From Klebsiella electrica (lineage in GTDB: Bacteria; Pseudomonadota; Gammaproteobacteria; Enterobacterales; Enterobacteriaceae): a stretch of 64,000 nucleotides of DNA. The translations under genes were made by a program, and so were the position numbers. Shown here in pieces: positions 30,242 through 37,919 of the stretch (position 1 is its first letter; each line of letters begins with the position of its first letter). The notes beneath the pieces were generated by a model. That model ran no database searches. It worked only from the letters and a program-made list of their open reading frames with translations, and had not been told where the DNA came from. The DNA lies in NCBI RefSeq assembly GCF_006711645.1, contig NZ_CP041247.1, positions 5,146,001 to 5,210,000 of the forward strand, written 5' to 3'.

Positions 30242-30790
30242 TTAATGATGCTCGGCCACCAACAGCGCCTGGGTATCCGGTTCCAGCGCCTGGAATACAT
30301 GTTCCTGATCCGCCGGATAGCAGATGTAATCGCCCTCCCCCAGCTCCTCCGGCGCTTCGGTCAACCCGACCCGCGCGCGCCCCTGGGTAATAATAATATG
30401 CTCAACCGAACCCGCTGGATGAGGATGAGAAATCCGGTCAGCGCCTGGCTGCGTCAGTAACAGGTAGATATCACGGCGGGCGCCCGGCGGGCAGGTCGCC
30501 AGTAAAATCGCCTGGTAATGGGCCTGTTCGGCCACCACTTTGGTTCCTTCTCCGCGACGCAATACCTGGGTCTTTTGCGCCTGCGGCTCCAGCAGCTGCG
30601 CAAAAGGGATATCGAGCGCGACGCAGAGGGCCCACAGGGTCTCCAGGCTCGGATTACCGTTGCCCGATTCCAGCTGCGATAACGTTGATTTGGCAATACC
30701 TGCCCGGCGCGCCACTTCCGCCAGCGATAGCCCGGTACGGGCCCGTTCACGTACCAGACTTTTGGCAATCAGGCTAATTGGCTGTGTCAT
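30242..30790 (-). CDS. XRE-family regulator with C-terminal cupin domain
   Basis: The start at 30790 yields 182 residues. An N-terminal Cro/CI-type helix-turn-helix (about 10-65: LSLAEVARRAGIAKSTLSQL) is followed by a cupin beta-barrel (about 100-180: RISHPHPAGSVEHIIITQG and LGEGDYICYPADQEH). Such proteins sense small ligands, often amino acids. It is divergent from azlCD and very probably regulates it. An 8+1+8 palindrome lies in the shared region. Stronger upstream starts are lacking. Confidence 0.9.
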   Translation of the reverse strand: MTQPISLIAKSLVRERARTGLSLAEVARRAGIAKSTLSQLESGNGNPSLETLWALCVALDIPFAQLLEPQAQKTQVLRRGEGTKVVAEQAHYQAILLATCPPGARRDIYLLLTQPGADRISHPHPAGSVEHIIITQGRARVGLTEAPEELGEGDYICYPADQEHVFQALEPDTQALLVAEHH

Positions 30791-30812
30791 ACACGGCTCC
30801 ACGTTTTTTATA

Positions 30813-30862
30813 ACGAACGATTCGTTCGTCTTGAAAATCAATACCGATGCGTTCATTATAAT
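30813..30862. promoter_or_regulatory. Candidate operator and promoter of azlCD
   Basis: The 17-base palindrome ACGAACGA-T-TCGTTCGT (30813-30829) lies between the divergent regulator and azlC. A further TTCGTTCGA half-site lies near 30869. A TATAAT -10 (30857-30862) sits between them on the plus strand. Binding by the XRE-cupin protein is inferred from position and symmetry. Confidence 0.65.
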
Positions 30863-30890
30863 GGAAATTCGTTCGATATGGCTAAATAGT

Positions 30891-31550
30891 ATGAAGCAGC
30901 CCTTCTCCTGTCTCAAAGCAGACACCATCAAAGCGATAGCGTTAGTGTGTCTGGCGGTCGGCATCGTCGGCATGTCCTATGGTTCGCTGGCGATGGCCTA
31001 CGGCTTCCCGGTCTGGGTTCCGTTTGCGCTCTCCCTTTCGGTACTGGCAGGCGCCTCCGAATTTATGTTTATCGGCATTATCGCCAGCGGCGGAAACCCG
31101 CTGGCCGCTGCGGCGGCAGGCTTGCTGGTCAACGCCCGCCATATTCCGTTCGGCGTCACGGTGCGCGAGCTGGTCGGCAAACGCGGCGTCAGCCTGCTGG
31201 GTTGTCATATTATGAATGATGAGAGCGTGGTGTTCGGGCTCGCGCAAAAAACGCCGGAACAGCGTAAAGCCGCCTACTGGCTATGCGGCCTGGGCGTAGC
31301 GATTATCTGGCCCGTGGGGGCGATGCTCGGCGCCATGGTCGGCAAGCTGTTGCCTGACCCGGAAACCATTGGTCTGGATGCGGTATTCCCGGCTATTTTG
31401 CTGGCGCTGGTGGTGCCAGCGTTTAAAAATCGCACCACCTTAATCCGCGCCTGCAGCGGCGCGGCGCTCTCTCTTGCCACCGTCCCCTTAGCCCCGGTGG
31501 GTCTGCCGGTGCTGCTCTCTCTGTTTGGTTTGATGGCGAGGAAAAAATAA
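30891..31550 (+). CDS. azlC: AzlC-family branched-chain amino acid exporter subunit
   Basis: ATG 30891 gives a 219-residue membrane protein of the AzlC/YgaZ family with several hydrophobic helices. Family marks include LAMAYGFPVWVPFALSLSVL, AGASEFMFIGI near residue 55 and AGLLVNARHIPFGVTVRE near 78. AzlC with AzlD forms a large/small subunit exporter; the E. coli YgaZH pair exports valine. Its stop codon overlaps the azlD start by one base. It is divergent from its probable regulator. Confidence 0.9.
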   Translation: MKQPFSCLKADTIKAIALVCLAVGIVGMSYGSLAMAYGFPVWVPFALSLSVLAGASEFMFIGIIASGGNPLAAAAAGLLVNARHIPFGVTVRELVGKRGVSLLGCHIMNDESVVFGLAQKTPEQRKAAYWLCGLGVAIIWPVGAMLGAMVGKLLPDPETIGLDAVFPAILLALVVPAFKNRTTLIRACSGAALSLATVPLAPVGLPVLLSLFGLMARKK

Positions 31551-31873
31551 TGGCTGACATCACGCTGTTCATCGTCGGTATGGCGATTTTATCGGCAGGG
31601 ACCTATTTGATGCGTCTGGGCGGGGCAACGCTCGGCAGTCGTTTAGCGCTTTCTGCACGTTCTCAGGCACTACTTTCCGATGCGGCGACGGTGTTGCTGT
31701 TTTCTGTCGCCCTGGCGACCACTTTTTATGAAGGCGAACATTTTGCCGGCATGGCGCGGGTACTGGGCGTCGATTTCGCCGTCTTTCTTGCCTGGCGCAA
31801 AATGCCGCTGATCGTGGTGATTATTTCGGCGGCGGTGGTCACGGCGCTACTGCGTCTGGTCGGGCTTGCGTAG
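31550..31873 (+). CDS. azlD: AzlD-family small exporter subunit
   Basis: The 107-residue protein has about four hydrophobic helices and the family start DITLFIVGMAILSAGTYLMR. It is the small partner of AzlC. Genes overlap by one base (TAATG), so they are translationally coupled. Together they probably export branched-chain amino acids or similar compounds. Confidence 0.9.
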   Translation: MADITLFIVGMAILSAGTYLMRLGGATLGSRLALSARSQALLSDAATVLLFSVALATTFYEGEHFAGMARVLGVDFAVFLAWRKMPLIVVIISAAVVTALLRLVGLA

Positions 31874-31907
31874 GCCGGACAGGCGCAAGCGCTATCCGGC
31901 AATCAGA
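31872..31907. repeat. REP-like palindrome after azlD
   Basis: The unit ggccggacaggcgcaagcgc followed by tatccggc is a typical enteric REP hairpin. It lies between the converging azlD and P-loop kinase genes. Confidence 0.65.
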
Positions 31908-31914
31908 CGCTGCG

Positions 31915-32469
31915 TCAACCTGGCGTCTGCTGAATCCACTCCGACAGCCTGACAATATCCAGCGGCTGCTGTTGATCCACCGTGAAGACCGGGCCGAGTC
32001 GCATCGGCTCAGCCCGTTCAGCCAGCAGGGCAAGCTCCGGCAGATATTCTTCTCCGGGATGGCCCGCCCGACGATCCTGCAGGCGCGTGGCATAGCGTGA
32101 CACCGCCAGTTCAGGAGAGATGTGATTCCAGATCTCAACCACTTTCTCAACCCCCGCCTGATGCAACAACCGTTGCAGGGTCTCCCGAGGCTGGAAACCG
32201 AACCAGGCGTCGATTAACCAGATAACGTTGGCTGGCGAATGGCCGATGATCGACCAGATAGCCTCGTAGGCCGCGCATCCCAGCTGACGGTTAAAAGGCC
32301 GATCGATGTCGGTAAAGCACGCCATAAACGGCTCTTTAATCTCATCAATGGTCAGGAGCGGCAGGCCAAAGGTTTGCGCTAGCGCCTGGGCTATCGTGCT
32401 CTTTCCCGAAGCGGGGACGCCGTTAATTAAGATAACGGTTTTACAACCGGCAGTGAGATGTCTGTTCAT
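31915..32469 (-). CDS. P-loop kinase-like protein of the PTS cluster
   Basis: The 184-residue protein has a Walker A motif, INGVPASGKSTIAQALAQ (GVPASGKST at residues 17-25). It resembles small-molecule P-loop kinases of the AAA_33/zeta-toxin-like group. The only partner information is context: its start overlaps the PTS IIA stop by 4 bases, so it is the last gene of the PTS operon. It could phosphorylate the pathway sugar or an intermediate. Substrate and function are not known. IS1 upstream may reduce its expression. Confidence 0.75.
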   Translation of the reverse strand: MNRHLTAGCKTVILINGVPASGKSTIAQALAQTFGLPLLTIDEIKEPFMACFTDIDRPFNRQLGCAAYEAIWSIIGHSPANVIWLIDAWFGFQPRETLQRLLHQAGVEKVVEIWNHISPELAVSRYATRLQDRRAGHPGEEYLPELALLAERAEPMRLGPVFTVDQQQPLDIVRLSEWIQQTPG

Positions 32470-32903
32470 AACAACGCAATCACCTCTTCTCTGGTACTGG
32501 CGGCGCGGAGCCTGGCCATGGTTTGGTTATTGTCCAGCAGCGCCACAATCGCCCGAATGCCTTCTTCAATATGCGCATTGCTATCCTGCGCGCCGAACAT
32601 AATGACGATATCCGCTCTGTCGCTGCCGGCAAATTGAATCGGTTTATCTAATACCACCAGACTGAAGCAGTTTCGCTTCACGCCGCATTCCGGTCTGGCA
32701 TGTGGAATAGCAATGCCCTCTTCGAATACGTAATAAGCACCATGATTGAGCGTATTATCAATAACCGCTTTACTATAACTCTCAGAGAGATACCCGTTCG
32801 CCACCAGGGGGCTGGCGGCCAGCTCAATCACCCTGCGCCAGTCAGACTCCATCACGCCGACCTGAATGGCATCGGCTTCAATCAGCAAATCTTTTATGGT
32901 CAT
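32466..32903 (-). CDS. PTS IIA component, ascorbate/fructose type
   Basis: The 145-residue protein has the IIA(Man/Fru/Asc) fold pattern. The phosphoacceptor histidine is His68 in FEEGIAIPHARPECGVK. It accepts phosphate from HPr and passes it to IIB. Unusually, it is separated from IIB and IIC by the aldolase and a small gene. IS1 lies about 130 bases upstream in the preceding gene, so transcription from the main promoter is probably disturbed. Confidence 0.9.
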   Translation of the reverse strand: MTIKDLLIEADAIQVGVMESDWRRVIELAASPLVANGYLSESYSKAVIDNTLNHGAYYVFEEGIAIPHARPECGVKRNCFSLVVLDKPIQFAGSDRADIVIMFGAQDSNAHIEEGIRAIVALLDNNQTMARLRAASTREEVIALL

Positions 32904-33024
32904 TACGCCTCCCTAGATATTGCGGCGAATAATATTGCGTAACTCATCAATCCGAATAAATAGCGCGTCGATATCCTGACGATGTATTTTGCTTTTAGCA
33001 TACACCGATAGCGCCCGGTTATAC

Positions 33025-33033
33025 TTCAGCATC
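33025..33033. repeat. IS1 target-site duplication, left copy
   Basis: The 9 bases ttcagcatc stand directly before the IS1 left end and again directly after the right end (33802-33810). A 9-base duplication is typical of IS1 insertion. Confidence 0.97.
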
Positions 33034-33088
33034 GGTGATGCTGCCAACTTACTGATTTAGTGTATGATGGTGTTTTTGAGGTGCTCCA

Positions 33089-33364
33089 GTGGCTTCTGTT
33101 TCTATCAGCTGTCCCTCCTGTTCAGCTACTGACGGGGTGGTGCGTAACGGCAAAAGCACTGCCGGACATCAGCGCTATCTCTGCTCTCACTGCCGTAAAA
33201 CATGGCAACTGCAGTTCACTTACACCGCTTCTCAACCCGGTACGCACCAGAAAATCATTGATATGGCCATGAATGGCGTTGGATGCCGGGCAACCGCCCG
33301 CATTATGGGCGTTGGCCTCAACACGATTTTCCGCCATTTAAAAAACTCAGGCCGCAGTCGGTAA
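33089..33364 (+). CDS. insA: IS1 protein InsA
   Basis: The 91-residue InsA begins [18 protein letters not shown], with a zinc-finger-like cysteine set (CPSC, CSHC) and a helix-turn-helix ([20 protein letters not shown]). Alone it binds the IS1 ends and represses transposition. A -1 frameshift at AAAAAAC joins it to InsB to give the transposase. Confidence 0.97.
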   Translation: MASVSISCPSCSATDGVVRNGKSTAGHQRYLCSHCRKTWQLQFTYTASQPGTHQKIIDMAMNGVGCRATARIMGVGLNTIFRHLKNSGRSR

Positions 33365-33786
33365 CCTCGCGCATACAGCCGGGCAGTGACGTCATCGTCT
33401 GCGCGGAAATGGACGAACAGTGGGGATACGTCGGGGCTAAATCGCGCCAGCGCTGGCTGTTTTACGCGTATGACAGGCTCCGGAAGACGGTTGTTGCGCA
33501 CGTATTCGGTGAACGCACTATGGCGACGCTGGGGCGTCTTATGAGCCTGCTGTCACCCTTTGACGTGGTGATATGGATGACGGATGGCTGGCCGCTGTAT
33601 GAATCCCGCCTGAAGGGAAAGCTGCACGTAATCAGCAAGCGATATACGCAGCGAATTGAGCGGCATAACCTGAATCTGAGGCAGCACCTGGCACGGCTGG
33701 GACGGAAGTCGCTGTCGTTCTCAAAATCGGTGGAGCTGCATGACAAAGTCATCGGGCATTATCTGAACATAAAACACTATCAATAA
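33283..33786 (+). CDS. insB: IS1 protein InsB (transposase C-terminal part)
   Basis: The 167-residue frame contains the DDE-type catalytic domain, with [15 protein letters not shown] and [16 protein letters not shown]. It is normally translated as InsAB' by programmed -1 frameshifting from insA rather than from its own ATG. Both frames appear intact, so the element should be able to transpose. Confidence 0.95.
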   Translation: MPGNRPHYGRWPQHDFPPFKKLRPQSVTSRIQPGSDVIVCAEMDEQWGYVGAKSRQRWLFYAYDRLRKTVVAHVFGERTMATLGRLMSLLSPFDVVIWMTDGWPLYESRLKGKLHVISKRYTQRIERHNLNLRQHLARLGRKSLSFSKSVELHDKVIGHYLNIKHYQ

Positions 33787-34025
33787 GTTGGAGTCATTAC
33801 CTTCAGCATCAATGCCTTCTGGATCTCACCATTACCAGGCTCGCCCTGTAGTTCATTTTCCAGCGTTTTTATTTCTTCAGCCAGTTCGCGGGACAGCCGA
33901 TCATAATCCTGCGGCGGATGATGCTCTTTTTTCCACAACGCTTTCAGTGATTGAAACATAATCTTCTCCCGCCCTGACGGGTGCAGGGCTAACCTGGTCA
34001 TGACAATTTATTATTGCGGATTTAA

Positions 34026-34868
34026 CTATTTAAATAATGCCATTTTTTCCATCAGTACCTGGGTGACCGCATTATTGGCGGGAATTAAAAACTTACGCAC
34101 GCTGTCATTCACCTTGCCTTTTTCAAAAGTGGTTTTACATTGGTCAACCCACTGCACATTCATTTCTGTCCCCACATTAACCTTATTAATCCCTTCGCTC
34201 ACCGCTTTACGCATATCCTCATCGCTGACGCCGGTACCGCCGTGCAGCACCAGCGGCACACCCGTAGCCCGGCTAATCTCCTGAAGGCGCTGATGCTGAA
34301 TCTGCGCCTTGCCGGTATAAAGGCCGTGCACGGTGCCGACGGAGACAGCCAGCATGTCAACCTGAGTCTCATTCACGAAGCGCGTGGCGTCCTCGACGGT
34401 GGTAAAACAGATATCTTCTGCGGCAACGGCTTTACCATCTTCTGATCCCCCGATGGCACCCAGCTCGCCTTCAACGGTAATATTCCGTGGCCGCGCCATT
34501 TCCACCACAATCCGCGTATTACCGATATTCTCCTCCAGCCCCAGGTGTGAGCCGTCATACATGACCGATGAAAATCCGGCATTCATGGCCGTTTCAATCG
34601 CGCTGATATCAGAACAGTGATCCAGATGCAGACAGGTTGGCACATTTTCACTTTCCGCCAGAGAGCGAACCGCATCCACCAGTAAACGATAGCCAAGATA
34701 TTCCGCCGTACCGGTCGAGATTTGAATCATTAATGGGCTATGGCTCTTTTGCGCGGCTTTAAAAAAGGCCGGCAGCATTTCGATACAGTGCAGATTAAAT
34801 GAGCCAATAGCTTTGTAATTTCTTTGCCGGGCGATTTTCAGAATATCGTTGAAATTATACAGACTCAT
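34026..34868 (-). CDS. Class II ketose-bisphosphate aldolase
   Basis: The 280-residue zinc-dependent aldolase belongs to the GatY/KbaY/FbaA group. Zinc ligands and catalytic residues are in LHLDHCSD (Asp83, His84), VGTVHGLY (His181) and PLVLHGGTG (His209). The C-terminal NVGTEMNVQW binds substrate phosphate. It cleaves a ketose 1,6-bisphosphate or similar compound to triose phosphates. The start overlaps the IIC stop by 14 bases, so coupling is likely. Substrate may be tagatose, fructose or another ketose bisphosphate. Confidence 0.9.
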   Translation of the reverse strand: MSLYNFNDILKIARQRNYKAIGSFNLHCIEMLPAFFKAAQKSHSPLMIQISTGTAEYLGYRLLVDAVRSLAESENVPTCLHLDHCSDISAIETAMNAGFSSVMYDGSHLGLEENIGNTRIVVEMARPRNITVEGELGAIGGSEDGKAVAAEDICFTTVEDATRFVNETQVDMLAVSVGTVHGLYTGKAQIQHQRLQEISRATGVPLVLHGGTGVSDEDMRKAVSEGINKVNVGTEMNVQWVDQCKTTFEKGKVNDSVRKFLIPANNAVTQVLMEKMALFK

Positions 34869-36222
34869 GAATATTTTCCCCTTTCGACTTAGATGATGTA
34901 CCGTTTACGAACCATGCCAGTGCGGCGACAAAAACAATAAACAAGGCGACAAATAACCAGTTATTCTGCAAGGCATGGCCTAATACCAGACCCGAACTAA
35001 TGACATCGGAATCACTGAATGTGACGCCGGTAAAACCATAGCTTTCAAGCATCGGGACCAGAATGGCGGGCAGGAAAGTAATAAACAGGCCGTGAACCAC
35101 ACCGCCAATCATTGCTCCGCGACGTCCGCCCAGCGCATTACCAAAGACCCCCGCCGTACCGCCGGCAAAGAAGTTGGTTAACAGTCCCGGGAGGATCATC
35201 GCCAGGCCAAACATCGGGAAGACCAGCATGCCGATTATCGAACCCACGGTCGTCGCCAGGAACCCCACGATGACCGCGTTAGGGGCATAAGGGAACAGCA
35301 CGGGGCAGTCCAGCGCCGGTTTCGCATCCGGCACAATACGCATGGCAATACCGCGAAAGGCCGGGACCAGTTCATTCAGCAATAAGCGCACGCCGCTGTA
35401 GAGGACAAAGACCCCTGCCACAAACTGAACAGACTGCATAAAGGCATACATCAGGTAGTTGACGCCGCCGGAAAAGCGGGCGACATACTCCGGTCCGGCC
35501 GCCAGCGCCGGGATCAGGTACATGGGGACCATCACCACCGCCATGGCGAGATAGGTATCCTGCAGAAACTTGAAGTTATCAGGCAGTTCAAGATCTTCGG
35601 TTGAGCGGGAGCCTTTACCCACCACTTTAGCCACCGCCGCCTGGACTAAATATCCGATGGTGCAAAAATGCCCGAGAGCCACATCGTCAGAATCGGTAAT
35701 GCGTCTGACCACCGGCTGCGCCAGCGCCGGCATCAGTACCGCCATAACGCCGCCAAAGACACCGCCGGTCAGGATCAGCGGCAGCCCGGTCAGCCCGGCT
35801 TTGTAGCCAATCACCGTGCCAATCGTCGCCATCCACAGCAGCGCCTGCCCGGTGAGGAAGATATATTTCAGCGGCGTCAGACGGGCGATAATAATGTTAA
35901 CGGCAAAGATAACCATCAGCGTTAACGCTACTTCAGAACCCAGTTCCCGATTCGCCAGACCCGCGATAGCGGCAACATCGGTGATATACCCCTTCATCCC
36001 GAAACCGTGGGTGAAGATATCGTTAAGGAAGCTCAGGGTAGCGACAATAATATTAATGCCGGCCATCATAATTAAGAATCCGAGCAGCGTTTTAAACGTC
36101 CCCTCGACTATTTTACCCACTGACTTCTTCTGTAAGATCAGACCCAGCATGGCAATAAATGCGATTAATATCGAAGCCTGGCCGAGCAAATCTTTAACAA
36201 TAAACTCGATAAAGCTATTCAT
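34855..36222 (-). CDS. PTS IIC component, ascorbate (UlaA/SgaT) family
   Basis: The 455-residue membrane protein has about 11 hydrophobic segments and the UlaA-like pattern: GQASILIAFIAMLGLILQKK near residue 14, ALTLMVIFAVNIIIARLTPL near 99, GHFCTIGYLVQ near 186. UlaA-type IIC proteins translocate the sugar during phosphorylation. The neighbourhood has no ula decarboxylase or epimerases, so ascorbate is an unlikely substrate. The start overlaps IIB by 8 bases. Confidence 0.9.
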   Translation of the reverse strand: MNSFIEFIVKDLLGQASILIAFIAMLGLILQKKSVGKIVEGTFKTLLGFLIMMAGINIIVATLSFLNDIFTHGFGMKGYITDVAAIAGLANRELGSEVALTLMVIFAVNIIIARLTPLKYIFLTGQALLWMATIGTVIGYKAGLTGLPLILTGGVFGGVMAVLMPALAQPVVRRITDSDDVALGHFCTIGYLVQAAVAKVVGKGSRSTEDLELPDNFKFLQDTYLAMAVVMVPMYLIPALAAGPEYVARFSGGVNYLMYAFMQSVQFVAGVFVLYSGVRLLLNELVPAFRGIAMRIVPDAKPALDCPVLFPYAPNAVIVGFLATTVGSIIGMLVFPMFGLAMILPGLLTNFFAGGTAGVFGNALGGRRGAMIGGVVHGLFITFLPAILVPMLESYGFTGVTFSDSDVISSGLVLGHALQNNWLFVALFIVFVAALAWFVNGTSSKSKGENIHESV

Positions 36223-36529
36223 GGTCGGCCACCTTGAGGTTGCGCTCTTTCAGGAATGAGACAATTTTCCGTTCAATTTCATCTTTATCCGTAAGTTTAT
36301 TAAGGACCACCACGCGCTTTATTTCCTCTTCATTAGCGTCAGCGGTTAATATGTCGGCAAATGTTTTTTGCGTCAAAATAATATCGGATTTGAACGCTCC
36401 GGCTTCAGATACAGTTGTGTGTTCAATATGTGCAGGGATTTCCAGTTTCTTTAATACTGCTTTCGCCGTCATTTCGATGGCAAAGCTTGAACCGAGGCCG
36501 CAGCCACATACGCAAAGAATTTTCAGCAT
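36215..36529 (-). CDS. PTS IIB component, ascorbate type
   Basis: The start at 36529 gives 104 residues. The phosphocysteine loop CVCGCGLGSSFAIEM has Cys8 in the place of the UlaB active cysteine (AVCGNGQGSS). IIB takes phosphate from IIA and passes it to the sugar bound to IIC. Two further cysteines flank the site, which is uncommon. It overlaps IIC and follows the PFK-like gene by 11 bases. Confidence 0.9.
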   Translation of the reverse strand: MLKILCVCGCGLGSSFAIEMTAKAVLKKLEIPAHIEHTTVSEAGAFKSDIILTQKTFADILTADANEEEIKRVVVLNKLTDKDEIERKIVSFLKERNLKVADHE

Positions 36530-36540
36530 GTAGGGTCTCC

Positions 36541-37521
36541 TCAAATGATATTGAGTTGTTTGGCAAGTTTATAATGATGTCCTTCGATATCTACCAGACG
36601 TTTTTTCATACTGACTAAATCAATTGGAATAGGTTTATTGCTTGAATTTATAATAATCGCTTTATTTTTCATTCCTGACTGAATACAGCGAACGACTTCA
36701 TTCGCCATGATCGTCCCCTGGTAAATCTCTTCGCAGGTCGGGTCGCCGCTGCGCAGTCCATAGCCGATGATGGTTTTACGGATGCGGACACCGATGCGTG
36801 GCTCAAGCTGCTTGATCATCGTATCGATAGCCCCTTGAAAGCCAGGGGAATACTCCCTGGTATAGCCTTCAGAGCAAAGAATCACTACGCTGTTTTGCTC
36901 GCGAAGCTTACGTCTGACGCGCTCGGCCAGATCGTCTAATGGCATCTGTGCTTCCGGAATCAGCGCAATATCGGCATTACTTTTAATCGCTGACTGCAAC
37001 GTGAGTTCCCCGCAATACCCTCCTAATATTTCAGCCATAAACACCCGCCCAGGTAATGCTCTACCGGTATTTCTTAAACGGGAAACCTCCTTGATAATTT
37101 GTTCGCAGGCTGTCGAAAAACCGATAGTATAATCACTACCATATACATCATTATCGATAGTCATGCCGACACCGAAACAGTTAATGTCAAATTCGCTAAG
37201 TGTATTAAGGAACTGTAGGCTACCATCGCCACCAGCCATAATTAACACATCAAGGCGCAGCGACTTAATTTTCCTGGCTATCGCTTCATACTCATTCCTC
37301 AGCAATTTGCGAGTGGTTCTTCCGGATGTAATAACAGGCAGTGAACAAATAGAGAAATCAACGAGATCCCGCCAGGCGATTTCCTGGTGATTTTTGTCGA
37401 GCAATCCAGGTATACCACCATTAAATATGGTGATTTCCGCGCTCGCCAGTTTCGCAACCTGAAAAATAAAATTATTAATTCCGGACACATCGCCACCGCT
37501 AATAACAATACCGATTTTCAT
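36541..37521 (-). CDS. Divergent PfkA-family sugar-phosphate kinase
   Basis: The start at 37521 gives 326 residues that align along PfkA: VISGGDVSGINNF (residue 6), AGGDGS (96), catalytic TIDND (121-125), ILGGYCGELTLQ (166) and GLRSGDPT (255). ATP-type Gly is kept in GGDG. However, the arginine of GRYCGD that binds the substrate 6-phosphate is Gly168, and the arginine of the PVPYDR stretch is also absent. Arg257 is kept. The enzyme is thus probably a functional kinase with altered substrate. It heads the PTS operon and follows two CRP-like sites. A regulatory, inactive role is the alternative. Confidence 0.87.
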   Translation of the reverse strand: MKIGIVISGGDVSGINNFIFQVAKLASAEITIFNGGIPGLLDKNHQEIAWRDLVDFSICSLPVITSGRTTRKLLRNEYEAIARKIKSLRLDVLIMAGGDGSLQFLNTLSEFDINCFGVGMTIDNDVYGSDYTIGFSTACEQIIKEVSRLRNTGRALPGRVFMAEILGGYCGELTLQSAIKSNADIALIPEAQMPLDDLAERVRRKLREQNSVVILCSEGYTREYSPGFQGAIDTMIKQLEPRIGVRIRKTIIGYGLRSGDPTCEEIYQGTIMANEVVRCIQSGMKNKAIIINSSNKPIPIDLVSMKKRLVDIEGHHYKLAKQLNII

Positions 37522-37879
37522 GATCACCACCGTCATATTTCCTTGCCCACATTTATCCCTAAGTTCAAGACCTGTATTTGCAATGAAGATCACATAATTA
37601 TGATTAATTTATCCGTAGTAACGATTGACAGATATAAATATGAGGTGTTTTTTGTGATCGGAATCTCATTTAAAAGATGAGATCGTCTTAACAGTTATTT
37701 TCAAATAACTTTATTATTCATCAGGTTAAATATTAAGAGGATAGCGCGTCATTTTGCTTACCGGGGGTTTAATGGCGGCGCGAAAAACAAAGAAGAGAAA
37801 CGTGATAAATACCACATTTTTTTACGCAGAAGTGGCGAAGTCGGGCGGAGAGATCTGATGGCCGAAGCAGAAAAACAAA
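37522..37879. promoter_or_regulatory. Control region of the PTS operon with two CRP-like sites
   Basis: This stretch of about 360 bases holds no gene I can support. Two CRP-like sites are visible: on the minus strand TGTGA-N6-TTGCA (37579-37594), and TGTGA-N6-TCTCA (37653-37668). A hairpin ATCTCAT/ATGAGAT (about 37663-37681) adjoins the second. The DNA is AT-rich. Catabolite control of the operon starting at 37521 is a reasonable inference. No regulator gene is adjacent. Confidence 0.55.
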
Positions 37880-37906
37880 AAAAGCGCCCGCAGGCGCTCT
37901 TTCGAC
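37880..37906 (-). terminator. Terminator of the DUF1471 gene
   Basis: On the minus strand the stem GAGCGCCTGCGGGCGC is followed by a T-run, about 15 bases after the stop of the 70-residue gene. Confidence 0.8.
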
Positions 37907-37919
37907 GGTAATGCCAGAT

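Larger units (their letters stand above)
33034..33801. mobile_element. Insertion sequence IS1 (complete, 768 bp)
   Basis: The element is exactly 768 bp with the terminal inverted repeats GGTGATGCTGCCAACTTACT at the left and the complement of GGTAATGACTCCAACTTATT at the right. It encodes insA and insB and carries the A6C slippery site (33340-33346) for the InsAB' transposase. A perfect 9-base target duplication flanks it. It splits the small gene of the PTS operon. No second copy is present in the window, so it is not part of a composite transposon here. Confidence 0.99.
32913..33959 (-). pseudogene. Small gene of unknown function split by IS1
   Basis: Removing IS1 and one 9-base duplicate restores an open frame of 89 residues plus stop. 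It starts at 33959 (MFQSLKALWKKEHHPPQDYD), runs to ...GEIQKALMLK at the IS edge, and continues YNRALSVYAKSKIHRQD to ...LRNIIRRNI. The protein is highly charged and largely helical, with no signal peptide or membrane segment. I do not recognise the family. Its place between aldolase and IIA in a tight operon suggests an accessory role in that pathway. The exact restoration shows a single, recent insertion. Confidence 0.85.

Noticed and set aside
33340..33346. Frame break between insA and insB taken as a damaged IS1
   Set aside because: The A6C site is the normal programmed frameshift, and the element has full length and both frames intact.
33034..33801. IS1 as one end of a composite transposon carrying the PTS genes
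   Set aside because: No second IS1 copy is present in the window, and the single target duplication flanks IS1 itself.
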